Below are positions 1-10,665 of a stretch of 64,000 nucleotides of DNA, piece after piece. Source of the stretch: Catonia carolina. Its lineage: Eukaryota > Arthropoda > Insecta > Hemiptera > Achilidae. The stretch spans positions 82,121,325-82,185,324 of the forward strand of contig JAQMRL010000002.1 of NCBI GenBank assembly GCA_035578175.1, given 5' to 3'. The position numbers and the translations under genes are program-made. Each line of letters starts with the position of its first letter. Position 1 is the first letter of the stretch. The notes beneath the pieces were generated by a model. That model worked only from the letters and a program-made list of their open reading frames with translations, did not search any database and was not told the origin of the DNA.

Positions 1-59
1 TTTCCCCGTTCTGCCGTTCTGAATAAATCGTCAATATTGCGTTTGATAAATAAATTCCA

Positions 60-367
60 TAGAACAGAAACCAATTAAATGACTGAATCATTTAAGAACA
101 GAAGAGGTAGAGGTGTTCAAAACACTAGTCAGAGTTATCTCCTCTGAAAGTAATGGATTTCATTATACAGCCAGACCCTGTGGTGAATGAAGTGAAGGTG
201 TCATTTGCAGAGTGGAAAATATGTGCTTTTCAGAGGGCTCGGCATGCTGATAAGCATACTTTTCCTTTCAGTGAGGAAGGCAATGGTAAACCACCTCACT
301 CCTCGTTTTACTTAGTAAAACCTCTACACGTTCAAACCAGCCTTTTGGCTGATGACCTAAACAACAG
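60..367 (+). repeat. R390 retroelement copy, 5'-truncated
   Basis: This is a member of an approximately 390-bp interspersed family seen more than a dozen times in the window. The sense strand is taken as the one ending in the (AAC)n tail (here ACCTAAACAAC). The copy starts inside the family at the TTAAATGACTGAATC segment. Its sense strand carries an open frame from 153 beginning MDFIIQPDPVVNEV, which recurs in other copies and should not be read as a host gene. Confidence 0.75.
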
Positions 368-530
368 AACAGAAACTAAAACTTATCTTGCACACGTTTG
401 TAAGATTTACTCGCTATGTAAGATATGCGTGCAAGTTTTCAAAATAAGGGCTCCCACTTTTTGTAGACACTTATTCAAATTAAGTGGCACTTTAGATCAA
501 ACTTTTAAATATTGTTTCGACACTGAAACG
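368..530. other. unassigned sequence
   Basis: This AT-rich stretch lies between two repeats. I saw no coding or repeat signal in it. Confidence 0.5.
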
Positions 531-1256
531 GTTAACGTCTGACTGTTCTGCAATTACTGCTAATGCAGACGATGAAGGATGAAATGATTTTTTATTTTGT
601 AACGTATGAAAATATGCCGTGCCTGAATTGGATTCGAACACAAGACAGAATGATTTTTATTTTATTTTTTTCATCCTGGAGACTCCAAAGGGAGTATAGG
701 ACATGTCAAGATAAAACTGATAAACTCAAAGTTTATCACCAATGATAAAGGTTAAAAATCAAAGCAAATACCTACAAGGTATTATCACTTACCACCAAAA
801 AATTGTTTTTGCTACTGCTTACTTCAGTAGGCTTGTCATGAACCCTATTGAATTAAATATCACACACAATTAAAAAAAAAATCAAACACAATGATAAATT
901 CATCACTTACCAATAATTTCCTCCTGCCACTGCTTAACTCAGCAGGCTTATCATGAACCCCTTTGTATCTAATTGTACACAATATTTGTTTAATTAAAGT
1001 TAAATACCAAAACTATTTAGAAAGGAATTCGTGCACACTGTAAAATGTTTCATCAATCAAATATTGTTTTAGCTTTTTTTTAAAATGACTTAAATTGTCA
1101 CAACTTTTTAAACCTTGAGGCAATTTATTGATGTATTTTTTACCTGCATAAGTTGGTTTTTGTTCAAACAATTTAGTGTTGTGATTAGCGACATAATGTT
1201 GAGTTTAATGATGAGAGGCGAGCACGTTACCAACTACGCCAATGCGGGCGGCAAAG
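531..1256 (-). repeat. SINE-C copy split by a LINE tail
   Basis: The tail half (531-646) and the tRNA-like head (about 1207-1256) of a tRNA-derived SINE on the minus strand are separated by a LINE 3' fragment. Full copies elsewhere (16630-16797) are continuous at this point. The tRNA-like head has an A box (TGGCGTAGTTGG), and the B box is GGTTCGAATCC-like. Confidence 0.75.
668..1205 (-). pseudogene. LINE-X-like 3' end (C-terminal RT remnant and 3' UTR)
   Basis: Read on the minus strand, this is the extreme C-terminus and 3' UTR of a non-LTR retrotransposon ending in the hairpin-like TGGAGTCTCCAGGATG followed by an A-rich tail. It matches 25757-26520 and 55325-56000. The short direct repeat AATGAT flanks it inside SINE-C. 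A foreign segment of about 33 bp (near 746-778) interrupts the 3' UTR relative to the sister copy near 55400. Confidence 0.7.
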
Positions 1257-1323
1257 AAAAGATTTACAAAGCAGTTAATTGATAGACGAAAAATTGTGAA
1301 AACACCGAATGATGGTTCATATC

Positions 1324-1470
1324 AACTGACAAAAATATGTAGGAGTTGAAGGCGTACACAACTGAATTGAATCGTTTAATGGTGAAGCAACGTAACTGAC
1401 AAAAATATGAAGGAGTTGAAGGCGTACACAACTGAATTGAATCGTTTAATGGTGAAACAACGTAACTGAC
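1324..1470. repeat. 70-bp tandem duplication
   Basis: Two copies of a 70-bp unit start at AACTGACAAAAATATG (1324 and 1394) and a third partial copy starts at 1464. The two full copies differ at only a couple of positions, so the duplication is recent. Confidence 0.85.
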
Positions 1471-1580
1471 TAGACTGAAACTTCAGGAAAATTACAAAAA
1501 CATTTTCCAGTTTTATCATTTTTAAATTCTGGTGCTTAATTTTTCACTTATACCTATGTATATATTACTCAATTCACGTA

Positions 1581-2192
1581 CAGTAGAGCGTCGATAATCC
1601 GAACGTCAAAAATCCGAACGCCATCTGAGTATTTTTTCGATATTTTGATTTGTGTGAGAAAGGTAACATGTTTTATAAACGTTTCTTTCAAAAACATTTT
1701 GTAAAATGTTTCGACTGAGTAACATGTTTTATTACTTTTATTTTAAAACAATATGTTTTCTGTAAACAAATGAGCGAGGCTTAAACAAATCATGCTATCA
1801 AAAATTCGAAAGTTTTTGAATTAAGATTTCAGTGATTTAGTAAGGTTTATTTAACTGTAGACTACATAATAGTGTTTTGTTTGTTTTCAATTTAATATAG
1901 GCCTACAGTATAATACTGGATATACAGTAAAATACAGACTGTAGTTTTATTATTTTACTCTACCTCTGCATTGATACACACAACACACTAGGCTTATAGG
2001 TTTGTTCATTAAACGCAACTAAATAGGCTATAGTAAGTACAGAGAAATGTTTCTTTTAATTTATTCCAACCTTTTTAAAATGCTTAACTATGGGCCTAAG
2101 CGGTATTTCAAGGGTTTTTTCAAAAATGTGAACAAATCGGTAATCCGAACTACGTATGGTCCCAATTGCTTCGGATTTTCGACTCTCTACTG
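1581..2192. mobile_element. pogo/Tigger-like non-autonomous DNA transposon, copy 1
   Basis: The terminal inverted repeats are CAGTAGAGCGTCGATAATCC at the left and CAGTAGAGAGTCGAAAATCC at the right (reverse complement). TA dinucleotides at 1579-1580 and 2193-2194 form the target duplication. CAGT-type termini with TA sites are typical of pogo/Tigger. The 612-bp interior has no transposase. A sister copy is at 2822-3708. Confidence 0.85.
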
Positions 2193-2345
2193 TATAACTA
2201 AGTTATTTAAAAAAAACCCTGTTTATTGGAGAAACGACATGAGACTACACCTCTCTATTTTGCAAAATTTTAAACAAAGTTTACCTACCATTAAAAAAAC
2301 AGCTGTTTTCCTCTGAGACGTCTGTTTTATTGTAAGCTTTGATCT
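2193..2345. other. unassigned sequence
   Basis: AT-rich sequence between the pogo-like element and SINE-C. I saw no supported feature in it. Confidence 0.5.
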
Positions 2346-2507
2346 TCCGGCCACATTGGCGTAGTTGGTAACCCGCTCGCCTCTCATCATGCGGTCTTGG
2401 GTTCGAATCCCATTCAGGTATGGCATATTTTCATATGTTACAAAAAATTATCTTGTCCTTCACCGTCTGCATTTTAGCAGAAATTGGAGAAGAGTCGGAC
2501 GTCTAAC
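2346..2507 (+). repeat. SINE-C copy (tRNA-derived)
   Basis: The head contains the A box TGGCGTAGTTGG and the B box GGGTTCGAATCCC. The body ends near AGTCGGACGT and an A-rich tail follows. It is a SINE rather than a tRNA gene because the same unit, with a non-tRNA body and A tail, recurs at 16630, 47498 and 61816. Confidence 0.85.
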
Positions 2508-2821
2508 AAAAAAATAAAAAATAAAGGTTTGATCTAACAACTAACACAATCGCCAGAAAACAAAAATGATAAAATTGGAAAGTTTGTTTTAATTTCCCAA
2601 AAGTTTCATGTTTGTCAGTTAAGTTGTTTCAGCATTAATTGATTCAATTTAGAAAGAGGGTTCATAAAGGGGTAGAAAGACAAGATGACTTATGTGCAAA
2701 AAATGGTCAGAAGAGAGATTTTAATGAAAAAGATTTGCGAAAGACGAAAAGAGTACTGAACATGAAAAATTTATATACGCAAAAACAATAAAAGTTGTAA
2801 AACACCCAAAAAATCTATATA
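2508..2821. other. unassigned AT-rich sequence
   Basis: About 310 bp of A-rich sequence with no open frame or recognised repeat. Confidence 0.5.
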
Positions 2822-3708
2822 CAGCAGAGCGTCTATAATCCGAACGTCAAAAATTCGAATCGTCAAAAATCCGAACGCCATCTTAGTATTTTTTCGATAT
2901 TTTGATTTGCGTGAGAAAGGTAGCATGTTTTATAAACTTTTCTTTTAAAAACATTTTGTAAAATGTTTCGACTGAGTAACATGTTTTATTACTTTTATTT
3001 TAAAACAATATGTTTTCTGTAAACAAATGAGCGAGGCTTAAACAAATCACGCCATCAAAAATTCGAAAGTTTTTGAATTAAGATTTCAGTGATTTAGTAA
3101 GGTTTATTTAACTGTAGACTACATAATAGTGTTTTGTTTGTTTTCAATTTAATATAGGCCTACAGTATAATACTGGATATACAGTAAAATACAGACTGTA
3201 GTTTTATTATTTTACTCTACCTCTGCATTGATACACAGAAACATTGTTTGAACAAAAACCTACTTATGCAAAGAGAAAATTCATGAATAAATTACCCCAA
3301 TTTTTAAAATTTTGTGAGGATTTGAATTCTTTTAAAAGGAATCTGAAAAATTACTTGATCGGTGAAATTTTTTATAGCGTACAAGAATTTCTTTGTTGAT
3401 AGTAGTGATACATTGTGTGATTCTTATAGCTATGTATTTCAGGTGTTATATCTGACATGTCCTATACTCCTCCTGGAGTCTCCAGGGCGCAAAAAAAGAA
3501 CACACTAGGCTTAGTTTGATCATTAAACGCAACTAAATAGGCTATAGTAAGTACAGAGAAGTTTTTGTGTTAATCTATTCCAACCTTTTTAAAATGCTTA
3601 ACTATGGGCCTAAGCGGTATTTCTAGGGTTTTTTTTCAAAAATGTGAACAAATCGGTAATCCGAACTACCTATGGTCCCAATTGTTTCGGATTTTTGACT
3701 CTCTACTG
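2822..3708. mobile_element. pogo/Tigger-like element, copy 2
   Basis: It is closely related to 1581-2192, with the same termini and TA sites at 2820-2821 and 3709-3710. It carries a LINE-X 3' fragment (about 3240-3498) that copy 1 lacks. A mariner has inserted at its right-hand TA. Confidence 0.85.
3240..3498 (+). pseudogene. LINE-X 3' fragment inside pogo-like copy 2
   Basis: The sequence encodes the degraded C-terminal end of the LINE-X RT protein (LFEQKPTYA-like) and runs into the 3' UTR with the CCTGGAGTCTCCAGG palindrome and an A tail. It matches 32490-32750. Comparison with pogo-like copy 1 places the insertion in the TTGATACACA region. Confidence 0.8.
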
Positions 3709-3710
3709 TA

Positions 3711-5007
3711 TGGGCGAATCAAATATAAACGGTAATTTTGCCGTTGACTGTAACAAACACGTTCGGACCAGATGTGGCGGTGAGCAGTTGTTGTTTTGTT
3801 TAATAGGAGTGGGGGGAACAGCTTATTTCGCAGCATTATTGCGTTCTGCCGTCAGTACAGCCATGACCGAACGAGAGGTACATCCATCTGTTGCGCAACG
3901 AATCGTCATAAAATTTTTAGCAAATGAACGTGTTAAGCCTTCGGAAATTTTTACTCGTTTGCGGGCACAGTTTGGGGACACTACTCTGTCTAAGAATCGA
4001 CTGTATACGTGGGCCAGAGAATTTAGGGGTGGGCGAGAACGTGTTGAAAACGAAAGTCACCGTCGACGCCCAAGGTCAAGTCTCACAGATGACAACATTA
4101 GTGCCGTTCGAGAGCTTATTGAAGGTGATCGCCGATTAACTGTTCAAGAAATCTCGTCAGAAATTGGTATCAGCTACGGGAGTGTTCAGTCTGCAATCAC
4201 AGACCACCTTGGCTTCAGAAAGATTAGTGCTCGATGGGTTCCGAGGTTGCTGTCCGGAAATCAAAAACAGGTCAGGTCGGAGATCGCCGGGAGACTTCTA
4301 CATCGATTTCAAGAAGAAGGTGAAAATTTTTTGAGGCACATCGTCACATGTGATGAGACGTGGGTCCACCATTACACTCCCGAATCGAAAATGGCAAGTA
4401 AGGAGTGGCGAAGGAAGGATGAAGGCTGCCCAGTGAAAGCCAAAACTCGTCTCTCAGCCGGAAAAGTTCTTGCAACAATTTTTTTTGACTCAAGGGGAGT
4501 TCTACTCATTGATTTTCTTCACGATCAACGAACAGTGAATGCGGCTTACTACTGCCAGGTGCTACAGTCGGCAAAAACCAGTTACCGAAACAAAAGACGA
4601 GGTGTGCCCATTAGAGATGTCATCCTTCTCCATGACAACGCAAGGCCTCACACCGCATTGTTGACAAGGGATAAATTGGAAGAAATGGGCTGGGAAACTC
4701 TCAAACACCCTCCTTACAGCCCAGACTTGTCCCCTTGTGACTACTTTTTGTTTGCGCCTCTGAAAGAATCACTTGGAGGAAAACGATTCGAAAGCAATGA
4801 AGATGTCGAGAAGCACGTGCGCGATTGGTTGACAACTCTCCCTCAATCTTTTCATGAACAGGCAATATTCAAGCTTCCAAATCGGTGGCAGAAGTGTGTA
4901 GATAATGCAGGAGACTATATTGAAAAATTTTGAAGGCATAGTTTTTGTATAATATTATTCAATAAATATAATTTTAAAAATGACCGTTTATATTTGATTC
5001 GCCCTCG
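3711..5007 (+). mobile_element. mariner transposon with intact transposase ORF
   Basis: The element is 1,297 bp. Its terminal inverted repeats share GGGCGAATCAAATATAAACG. The right end reads CGAGGGCG from outside and the left end has lost about two bases there (TGGGCG). TA dinucleotides at 3709-3710 and 5008-5009 are the target duplication. The left TA is also the target TA of pogo-like copy 2, so the mariner inserted exactly at that element's edge. Both termini and the coding frame survive, so this is a young insertion. Confidence 0.95.
3863..4933 (+). CDS. mariner transposase (DD34D)
   Basis: This 356-residue protein is a cut-and-paste DNA transposase that binds the element's inverted repeats and inserts at TA. 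The N-terminal third is the paired-type helix-turn-helix DNA-binding region. The linker motif WVPRLL is at about residue 125 (WVPHEL in the family). The catalytic aspartates are D164 in TCDETWVHHY, D258 in LLHDNARPH and D293 in YSPDLSPCDYFLF. Exactly 34 residues separate the last two, which defines mariner. The start at 3863 was chosen because the upstream in-frame codons run through the inverted repeat and into the neighbouring pogo-like element. The length is close to the usual 340-360 residues. No stop or frameshift is visible, so the protein could be functional. It is a mobile-element gene, not a host gene. Confidence 0.95.
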   Translation: MTEREVHPSVAQRIVIKFLANERVKPSEIFTRLRAQFGDTTLSKNRLYTWAREFRGGRERVENESHRRRPRSSLTDDNISAVRELIEGDRRLTVQEISSEIGISYGSVQSAITDHLGFRKISARWVPRLLSGNQKQVRSEIAGRLLHRFQEEGENFLRHIVTCDETWVHHYTPESKMASKEWRRKDEGCPVKAKTRLSAGKVLATIFFDSRGVLLIDFLHDQRTVNAAYYCQVLQSAKTSYRNKRRGVPIRDVILLHDNARPHTALLTRDKLEEMGWETLKHPPYSPDLSPCDYFLFAPLKESLGGKRFESNEDVEKHVRDWLTTLPQSFHEQAIFKLPNRWQKCVDNAGDYIEKF

Positions 5008-5009
5008 TA

Positions 5010-5318
5010 TTTAAAACGCAAAAATAATAATTGAAATACGATAAACATAATAATCTGTTACGTAGGCTAGTAAAACGATGGTAAAAATATTTCAATTCGA
5101 GTGGATCAAGGTTAAAAATCAAAGCAAATACCTACAAGGACTTTTTCGATTGCATTCATAAAACTTTATTAGTATTAAGGATTAAATTTTCCTAAATTAA
5201 ATGCAATAAACATTCAGTTGTAATGAAACCGACTCGGCTTTCTCACAAACGACAAACACACTAGCATCGCTATAAATAATTACAGTAATATATAATAGAC
5301 TAATAATAATAATAATAA
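5010..5318. other. unassigned AT-rich sequence
   Basis: This stretch contains a segment of about 32 bp (near 5107-5139, AGGTTAAAAATCAAAGC) that also occurs at about 746-778. Its right end is an (AAT)n run. No gene is seen. Confidence 0.6.
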
Positions 5319-5880
5319 AAGTCTTCAAACCCGAGGTGCTATACGCAGCAGAAACATTGTCACTTCACAATAAGACTCTGCTACAAAACCTGAAAAAGAA
5401 GAACGTAAAATCATCAGGAAAATACTTGGACCACGAGAAACTGACGATGTATAGAGACCGGCTACAAACCAACAGAACCACAGAGAAAATTTCAAACATT
5501 TCAGCAGATATTAGAAAAAGACGACTTAAATTCTATGGACACATACAACGACTTCCTGAACACAGACTTACCCACCAGATTCTTATTGCTACAGAAAATC
5601 TTTAAAGGGATGACGTGGGCCGAACAAGTAAGAAGAGACCTTGACAACGCTCAACTCACTTCTGAAGACGCGACAGACCGCGATACGTATAGAAAAAGAA
5701 TAGACGAGTGGGAAGTGCAGCCCGAGATCGGAGCCAAGAAGACCGGCACTACGTGGACAGAGGAGAGGAAGAGAGCCATCAGTGAGAAGATGCGGATCTC
5801 ATGGAGAACCCGCAGCAAGAACCGTACAAGCTTCACCTGATCCATAAGGGTCTACAACGTGTATAATAATAATAATAATA
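5319..5880 (+). pseudogene. RTE/endonuclease-RT-like LINE, C-terminal relic
   Basis: Frame-shifted pieces encode the C-terminal part of an insect 'endonuclease-reverse transcriptase' type LINE protein. They read VLYAAETLSLHNKTLLQNL, then in another frame KIIRKILGPRETDDV, then RKRRLKFYGHIQRLPEHRLT, and finally a tail with WTEERKRAISEKM. At least two frameshifts and a stop break it. An (AAT)n run at 5863-5880 looks like the element's 3' microsatellite tail. I recognise this from the typical family wording of these motifs, not from a search. Confidence 0.75.
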
Positions 5881-6077
5881 GTTTTTTTAAAATAACATTA
5901 TTTGCAATTAGTTTTTTTAAAAATAAACTATAAGCAAATCTTTTGAATTTACAAATCACAAGTTAAGGCCAAGTGATTACCCTGAGTACCTCTCATTATA
6001 TCAAGAGAAAATGACAATGTACAAAGATATTTACATTTTACAATATGGAATACTTTTCACTATAATTTTATGTACAT

Positions 6078-6570
6078 TTAAACTCTTTCAGACAAGTCTA
6101 AAACATGGTATCGTTTCAGACGCCTAACTTCTTCTGCATTGTTTAGAAGATTTGTGGTTAACTTGTTTTCGTGGCTTTCAAGTCTTGCCTGATATTTTCT
6201 ATTAAAACGCCTGACCTCGTCCATTACATCAGGAAGGTTGTAATAATGTTGTATTTCTGCACTCCTTGCAAACCATGGTGCCCTTGTTATAGTCCGAAGA
6301 ACCTTATTCTGGAACCTTTGAATTATTTCTATGTTACTTCTGCTGGTAGTTCCCCAAAGTTGAACGCCGTACAACCAAACTGGTTTAAGTAACATTTTGT
6401 AAAGCAGCAACTAATTCTCAAGAGAGAGTGAAGAGTTCCCACCAATCAGCCTGTACATCCTTTTGTATCTTAGATTTAATTCATTCCTCTTCATTCTCAC
6501 ATGGGTTTTCCAAGTTAACCGCCTCTCAAGATGCATACCCAGGTACTTTGCAACAATAATAGTGCCTAGG
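6078..6570 (-). pseudogene. jockey-like LINE, C-terminal RT relic
   Basis: The minus strand encodes VAKYLGMHLERRLTWKTHVR, a segment with an in-frame stop (LSLEN*LLLYK), then LLKPVWLYGVQLWGTTSRSN and IQRFQNKVLRTITRAPWF, ending near LDLSERV. This order (LGxxLDRRLTW, then LYGxQLWG, then QRFQxKxLR) is the thumb/C-terminal region of jockey-clade reverse transcriptases. It is truncated at both ends and non-functional. Confidence 0.85.
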
Positions 6571-7780
6571 CGATACTACGTAATATTCAATAAATCTTAT
6601 CGAAAACGAATTATGAGATACCAATGTTCATCTCTTTAAATGTTCGTGGAATTTATTTATTTTATTTTTTTTTTATCCGAGGCGGCGAGAAAAACTCATG
6701 TTCACTCCCTGACGATGACGGAAGCAGTGTTGGATTCAATTGAGGCGTCCTCGTTCAGCCCCAAGGAGGCCGCAACCGCCGTACCAACCAAAAACCCGCC
6801 GCCTGGCCACTTGAACCCTCCACCTCCCTCGGAACTGTTTATATAATACTAGAAGGGAAATGTGAGCGGGGCGTGGAAGGAAACCTGACCAACACTCACT
6901 CTCTCTCTCTCTTTCATTCATCACTAGGTGAGGAAATCAGTGTGGCTACCTTACCTACTGAGATCGGGACAGGATTCATTCACTGTGGGAGAGGGCGATC
7001 CCACTGATCTCCATATGTCTCCTCCCTCCGCAAACTGAGTGACCTCCTCATCCCGCAGCATCGCTGCCCCTACTCTCTCTGGGATCCACTCTACAACGCC
7101 TATCTTCTCACATGTCTCCATTCTATCGAGGCCAAAATAGGGACATTTTTCAAAAATTTTCGTGGAATTTATTTGGGCTTGAACTAAATTTACTGGATTT
7201 CTTATACTGGTATTATTAGGTTTTCGCGTTGTGCCTAGTTTTTTGGTTGGAATATTGTTCGATTAGGCCTATTTGTAAAGCTGTGTTGTGGACCTACGAG
7301 TAAGACTTTTTACCGTAAGCCGTACAACGCCCTGCACCCAATCTGGAGCACCAGACACTCACTCTTCTCTCAACATTACCATGACTTTAGTCGAGAGGAT
7401 CCGGTCTTAATGCGCCGGATAACGAAGCGTTTTCGGATCCGTGGTTCTAGGGACATTTTCCTTATTTTTAGCCATTGCCGTTAAATTTGTAATCCTTTTC
7501 CTTTACATTTAGACAATCGGTTAACGATTACCAAAGCTCCCGCTGAGGTGTCAGTCATTCACCGAAACATAGCTTGGCATCAGAGCCGGCCAAAAATACC
7601 TGAGACACACATTTAACTGTTTGTCCCATTTCAAATTTAAGCTTACACATAAAGAATATCGGTGAAAAACAACGAAAAAACTTGGACGGTTGAGAAACAT
7701 ATTTTCTCTGATAAAAATTACTTATATAACAGCAGAATCCCTCTAATCTGGACTCCGCTTGTTGGACAGCCTGACTGGAT
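6571..7780. other. unassigned, relatively GC-rich stretch
   Basis: About 1.2 kb without a supported gene. From 6680 to 7120 the sequence is richer in G and C than its surroundings, with a (CT)n run at about 6894-6916 and a TTTATATAAT motif at 6838. A pogo-like terminus-like fragment (CAGCAGAATCCCTC...) lies at about 7731. The short open frames in the region have no recognisable similarity. Confidence 0.45.
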
Positions 7781-8718
7781 TTAAAAAAATTTGGTGTGAA
7801 ACACTCACACAACTTTCTCTTGCCAATGCAAATAATTTACAATATAATTTAACATTAGTAATAAAATATTAGAAATAAACAAAAAACTAACCTCAATAAA
7901 CATAACCTTATTTTAATCATGAGTGAAACACTCAAAATGAAAATCAACCTCAGTCTGGCTTAAAAATACGGAAAATCACTATTTCACGCTAAACTAGGCT
8001 CTGTAGAGAAAAATACGTTAAATAAAAGTTGTAGATCTTTAAATTTCCTATAAATTTGGTTATATACACTTTTGTCGTAAAATGCATACTAAGGCCAAAA
8101 TCTTAGAAAAATAGATTTTTCACACTTTTCGTGAGAAAAAATCAGAAAATTGCTAATTACTGCTAAACTAAGCGTCATACAAAAAAATGTTTGAAACAGA
8201 AGTTGTAGGTTTTTAAATTCTCTACAACTTTTACTATATAAGTTTTTGCGCTAAAATTTATATTAAAGCCGTAATCTTAAAAAAACAACGTTTTTACGTG
8301 AAAACAGCCTCACCGAGAATTTTAGCAAACATGGCGCCTACCCTATCTTGTAGAGAATAAAAAATTGAGTAAAATAGGCGATTTTAAAAAAAATCGTAGG
8401 ACCAGTTTTTGAGAAAATCGCAAAAAACTGAAAAATTATACGAATAAACTACTACTTCCGGTTGACCGATTTTGATGAAAATGTTCGTGTCGCGTCCGGT
8501 AGTGGTATGTAACTTAAGTTTCAAGTTTCAAGTTCGTACGATGTTTCGTTCTCGAGATATTCTGTTCACACACACACACAGACCAATCGCTAAAAACATG
8601 TTTTTTGGGTTCAGGGGGTCTGAAAACGTATAGATCCGGTGAAGAGTGGATTTCTTAAAATGGACATGAAAACAATACTTTCCTTCCTATATATTCATAT
8701 AGGCAAGAGAAAGTAAAA
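7781..8718 (+). mobile_element. F1 repeat, near full length
   Basis: F1 is a family of about 0.9 kb. It begins ATCTGGTGTGAAACACTCAC, followed by ACTTTCTCTTGCC, and ends GGCAAGAGAAAGTAAAAA, so the ends share a 13-bp inverted repeat. It has no coding capacity. The interior contains a short CA run and repeated AAAGTTGTAG modules. Its superfamily is unknown to me, but it behaves as a non-autonomous interspersed element. Confidence 0.8.
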
Positions 8719-9860
8719 ATCTAAATATAAAATGATTTATTATGTTCAACGTAAAAAAACGGCGGTTTTGGAAAAATGTTATAACATTTCCGGTGTTAGG
8801 ACCGATGCGGTCACCTCGGGCCCCGCCATTGATGACCTAAAACGGCGGTAGGTAAAGGAAGGGATATTTTTCATCTCTCCCAGAAAGGCCTCGCGAAAAA
8901 GATTTGTCCCAGGCCCCGCTACGGCTAAGGTCGTGTCTAGGAGGCATATCACTTTCCGAAAAATACCCAAATTCGTGGAAAAATGAGCTCTTCAACCGGT
9001 TTTGTTAATTGATAGTCGAGTCGTTGAAAGTTAAATTAGTTTGTAGGCGTTATGAGAAAGAAGAGGAGGCAGGAGTAAGGCTCGTTTTTTTATGTAAAAG
9101 ACTTTCTACCCGAGTAATTTATGGTGGAGATGGTAAAAATTGTATTTTTTTAGAAATTGTTTTAATTACTTTAGAGGATGAAGCAAGAAAGAAAGAGGTG
9201 TCGTGCAAACTCGTTAATGTTCATAAATATTAAGAAAGAGATTGTTTTTTAGTTAAAGGATTAAAATTAAAAATCTAAAAAGTAAAGAGAGAGATGTGGT
9301 TGATAGTAAGTGTATGCCCAGAATGTTGTTACGAGCTGGGACACTATTTTCGGTTCTGTCCCTCCTCTTAATGAATAATACCTGAGAAAAGGAAATTTCA
9401 AAATTAAAAGGATGGAATTTCCATAATTGCAAGTCTGTATAACCTCTCCTGTTTTCATTATCGGCATTCCTTTGGCCTTATCAAAAGGAAGAAGGATTCT
9501 CTAATGAAAAAACTTTCCCTCGGATTCATTTTCTCTGCTCGGTGGTTATTAAAAATTTTTACATGATCCACCACCGCCCCGTCCCCCTCCGCCGCCGTCA
9601 CTTCCTTCTACCCCTCCGTGACGGGACGACCGTTTTTAATTTCGTTTAAAATGAGGAGACAATAACAGAAGCAGCGCACCTTCAACTAGGCCTAGTCTAC
9701 ACATTGCACATTATCACTCTTGTTCAATCTCTCTCTCCCTTTCTTCAACATCATTTTCCAATTTCTCTTGGACGCCCTATATGACGCCCTATACGTCCGC
9801 CATACCTTTACCCTTTCAGTGCCGAAACAATATTTCTCTAGTGATAGGGGTATAAAGGTC
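8719..9860. other. unassigned sequence with one minor repeat
   Basis: The segment at about 8796-8955 (CATCTCTCCCAGAAAGGCC and flanks) recurs in diverged form at about 49481-49612, so it is an interspersed repeat of unknown type. The rest, including the pyrimidine-rich stretch near 9560-9620, shows no supported gene. Confidence 0.5.
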
Positions 9861-9963
9861 TGCCCATAACAGACAGATGGAGAGTCAAATTAATTACTCT
9901 CAATCTGTTCGTTGCAGAGCTAAAATAAATAGTTCTGTTTCTTACCACATGGTCAGGCAATTA

Positions 9964-10665
9964 CCGTATTGTTCCGAATACAAGCCGCAGTTTTTTCCTA
10001 AAAATCGGTTCCATAATTTGACCTGCGGCTTGCATTCGCGCTTTTATAATAATAATCGTTTCTTATTAAGCATAACTAGGTATGAATAGAGAGAGGGCGA
10101 GAGAGAGGGGCGGGAGGAGAGGTAGAGAAAGGGTGAGAGGGGGAGGGAGGGGGAGAGAGACGCACTCCTTACGTACTACGTGTACAGTCATTTTGATCAG
10201 TTTGGTGTTACAGTAGAAAGTTTGCTAGCAGTTTTCTTATATTTCATTTTGTTGTATTTTATACATCGCCATGAGTGATGTTAAATAGGTTAAGGGTACT
10301 TTGTCTATACAAGTACCCAAAAAGTAGCGCAGCACTTGCGATACCAATTTCAAATTATTGGTATCGCAAGTCCTGCGCTACTTTTTGGGTAAAAACGCGG
10401 AAAAGACATCCACCAAAGAAGCCGGAAGAAAACACAAATAATGTAGATGAATCCTTGTGTTCGGCATTGAACAAAAAATAAACAAAAACTTCTAAATGCT
10501 AATTAAGTAGTAAGTGTATTTTGTTTGTACGGTATTTTCTTCTTAAAAAATAAAATACTTTCAAAAATATACAAGTACTGTACTTGAAATTTATTTCCTA
10601 GTTTTCATCGTAATTTTTCCGATGCGGCTTAAATTCGGGTGCGGCTTGTTTTCGGAATAATACGG
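9964..10665. mobile_element. TA-flanked MITE with CCGTATT termini
   Basis: The terminal inverted repeats are CCGTATTGTTCCGAATACAA (left) and CCGTATTATTCCGAAAACAA (right, reversed), each followed by GCCGCA. TA flanks both ends (9962-9963 and 10666-10667), and the empty site is visible in other R390 copies. The element is 702 bp, with a GA-rich block at about 10085-10165 and a strong internal hairpin at 10314-10391. Confidence 0.9.
10314..10391. other. 78-nt near-perfect hairpin
   Basis: Two 35-nt arms (10314-10348 and 10357-10391) are reverse complements except for one position, around an 8-nt loop (TTCAAATT). It sits in the middle of the MITE. The size resembles a pre-miRNA, but no expression evidence is available here. 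Confidence 0.85.

Noticed and set aside
153..542. Open frame MDFIIQPDPVVNEV... as a host gene
   Set aside because: The same frame recurs in R390 copies (17208, 45410, 61316), so it belongs to a dispersed repeat.
3644..3862. N-terminal extension of the mariner transposase
   Set aside because: The in-frame codons before 3863 run through the mariner inverted repeat and into pogo-like DNA. The family length fits the 3863 start.
6640..6924. Coding exon or promoter in the GC-richer patch
   Set aside because: There are short frames on both strands, but no motif, no splice-supported continuation and no recognised family.
8779..8970. 63-residue minus-strand frame as a gene
   Set aside because: It overlaps a repeat that recurs in diverged form at about 49481-49612 and has no recognisable domain.
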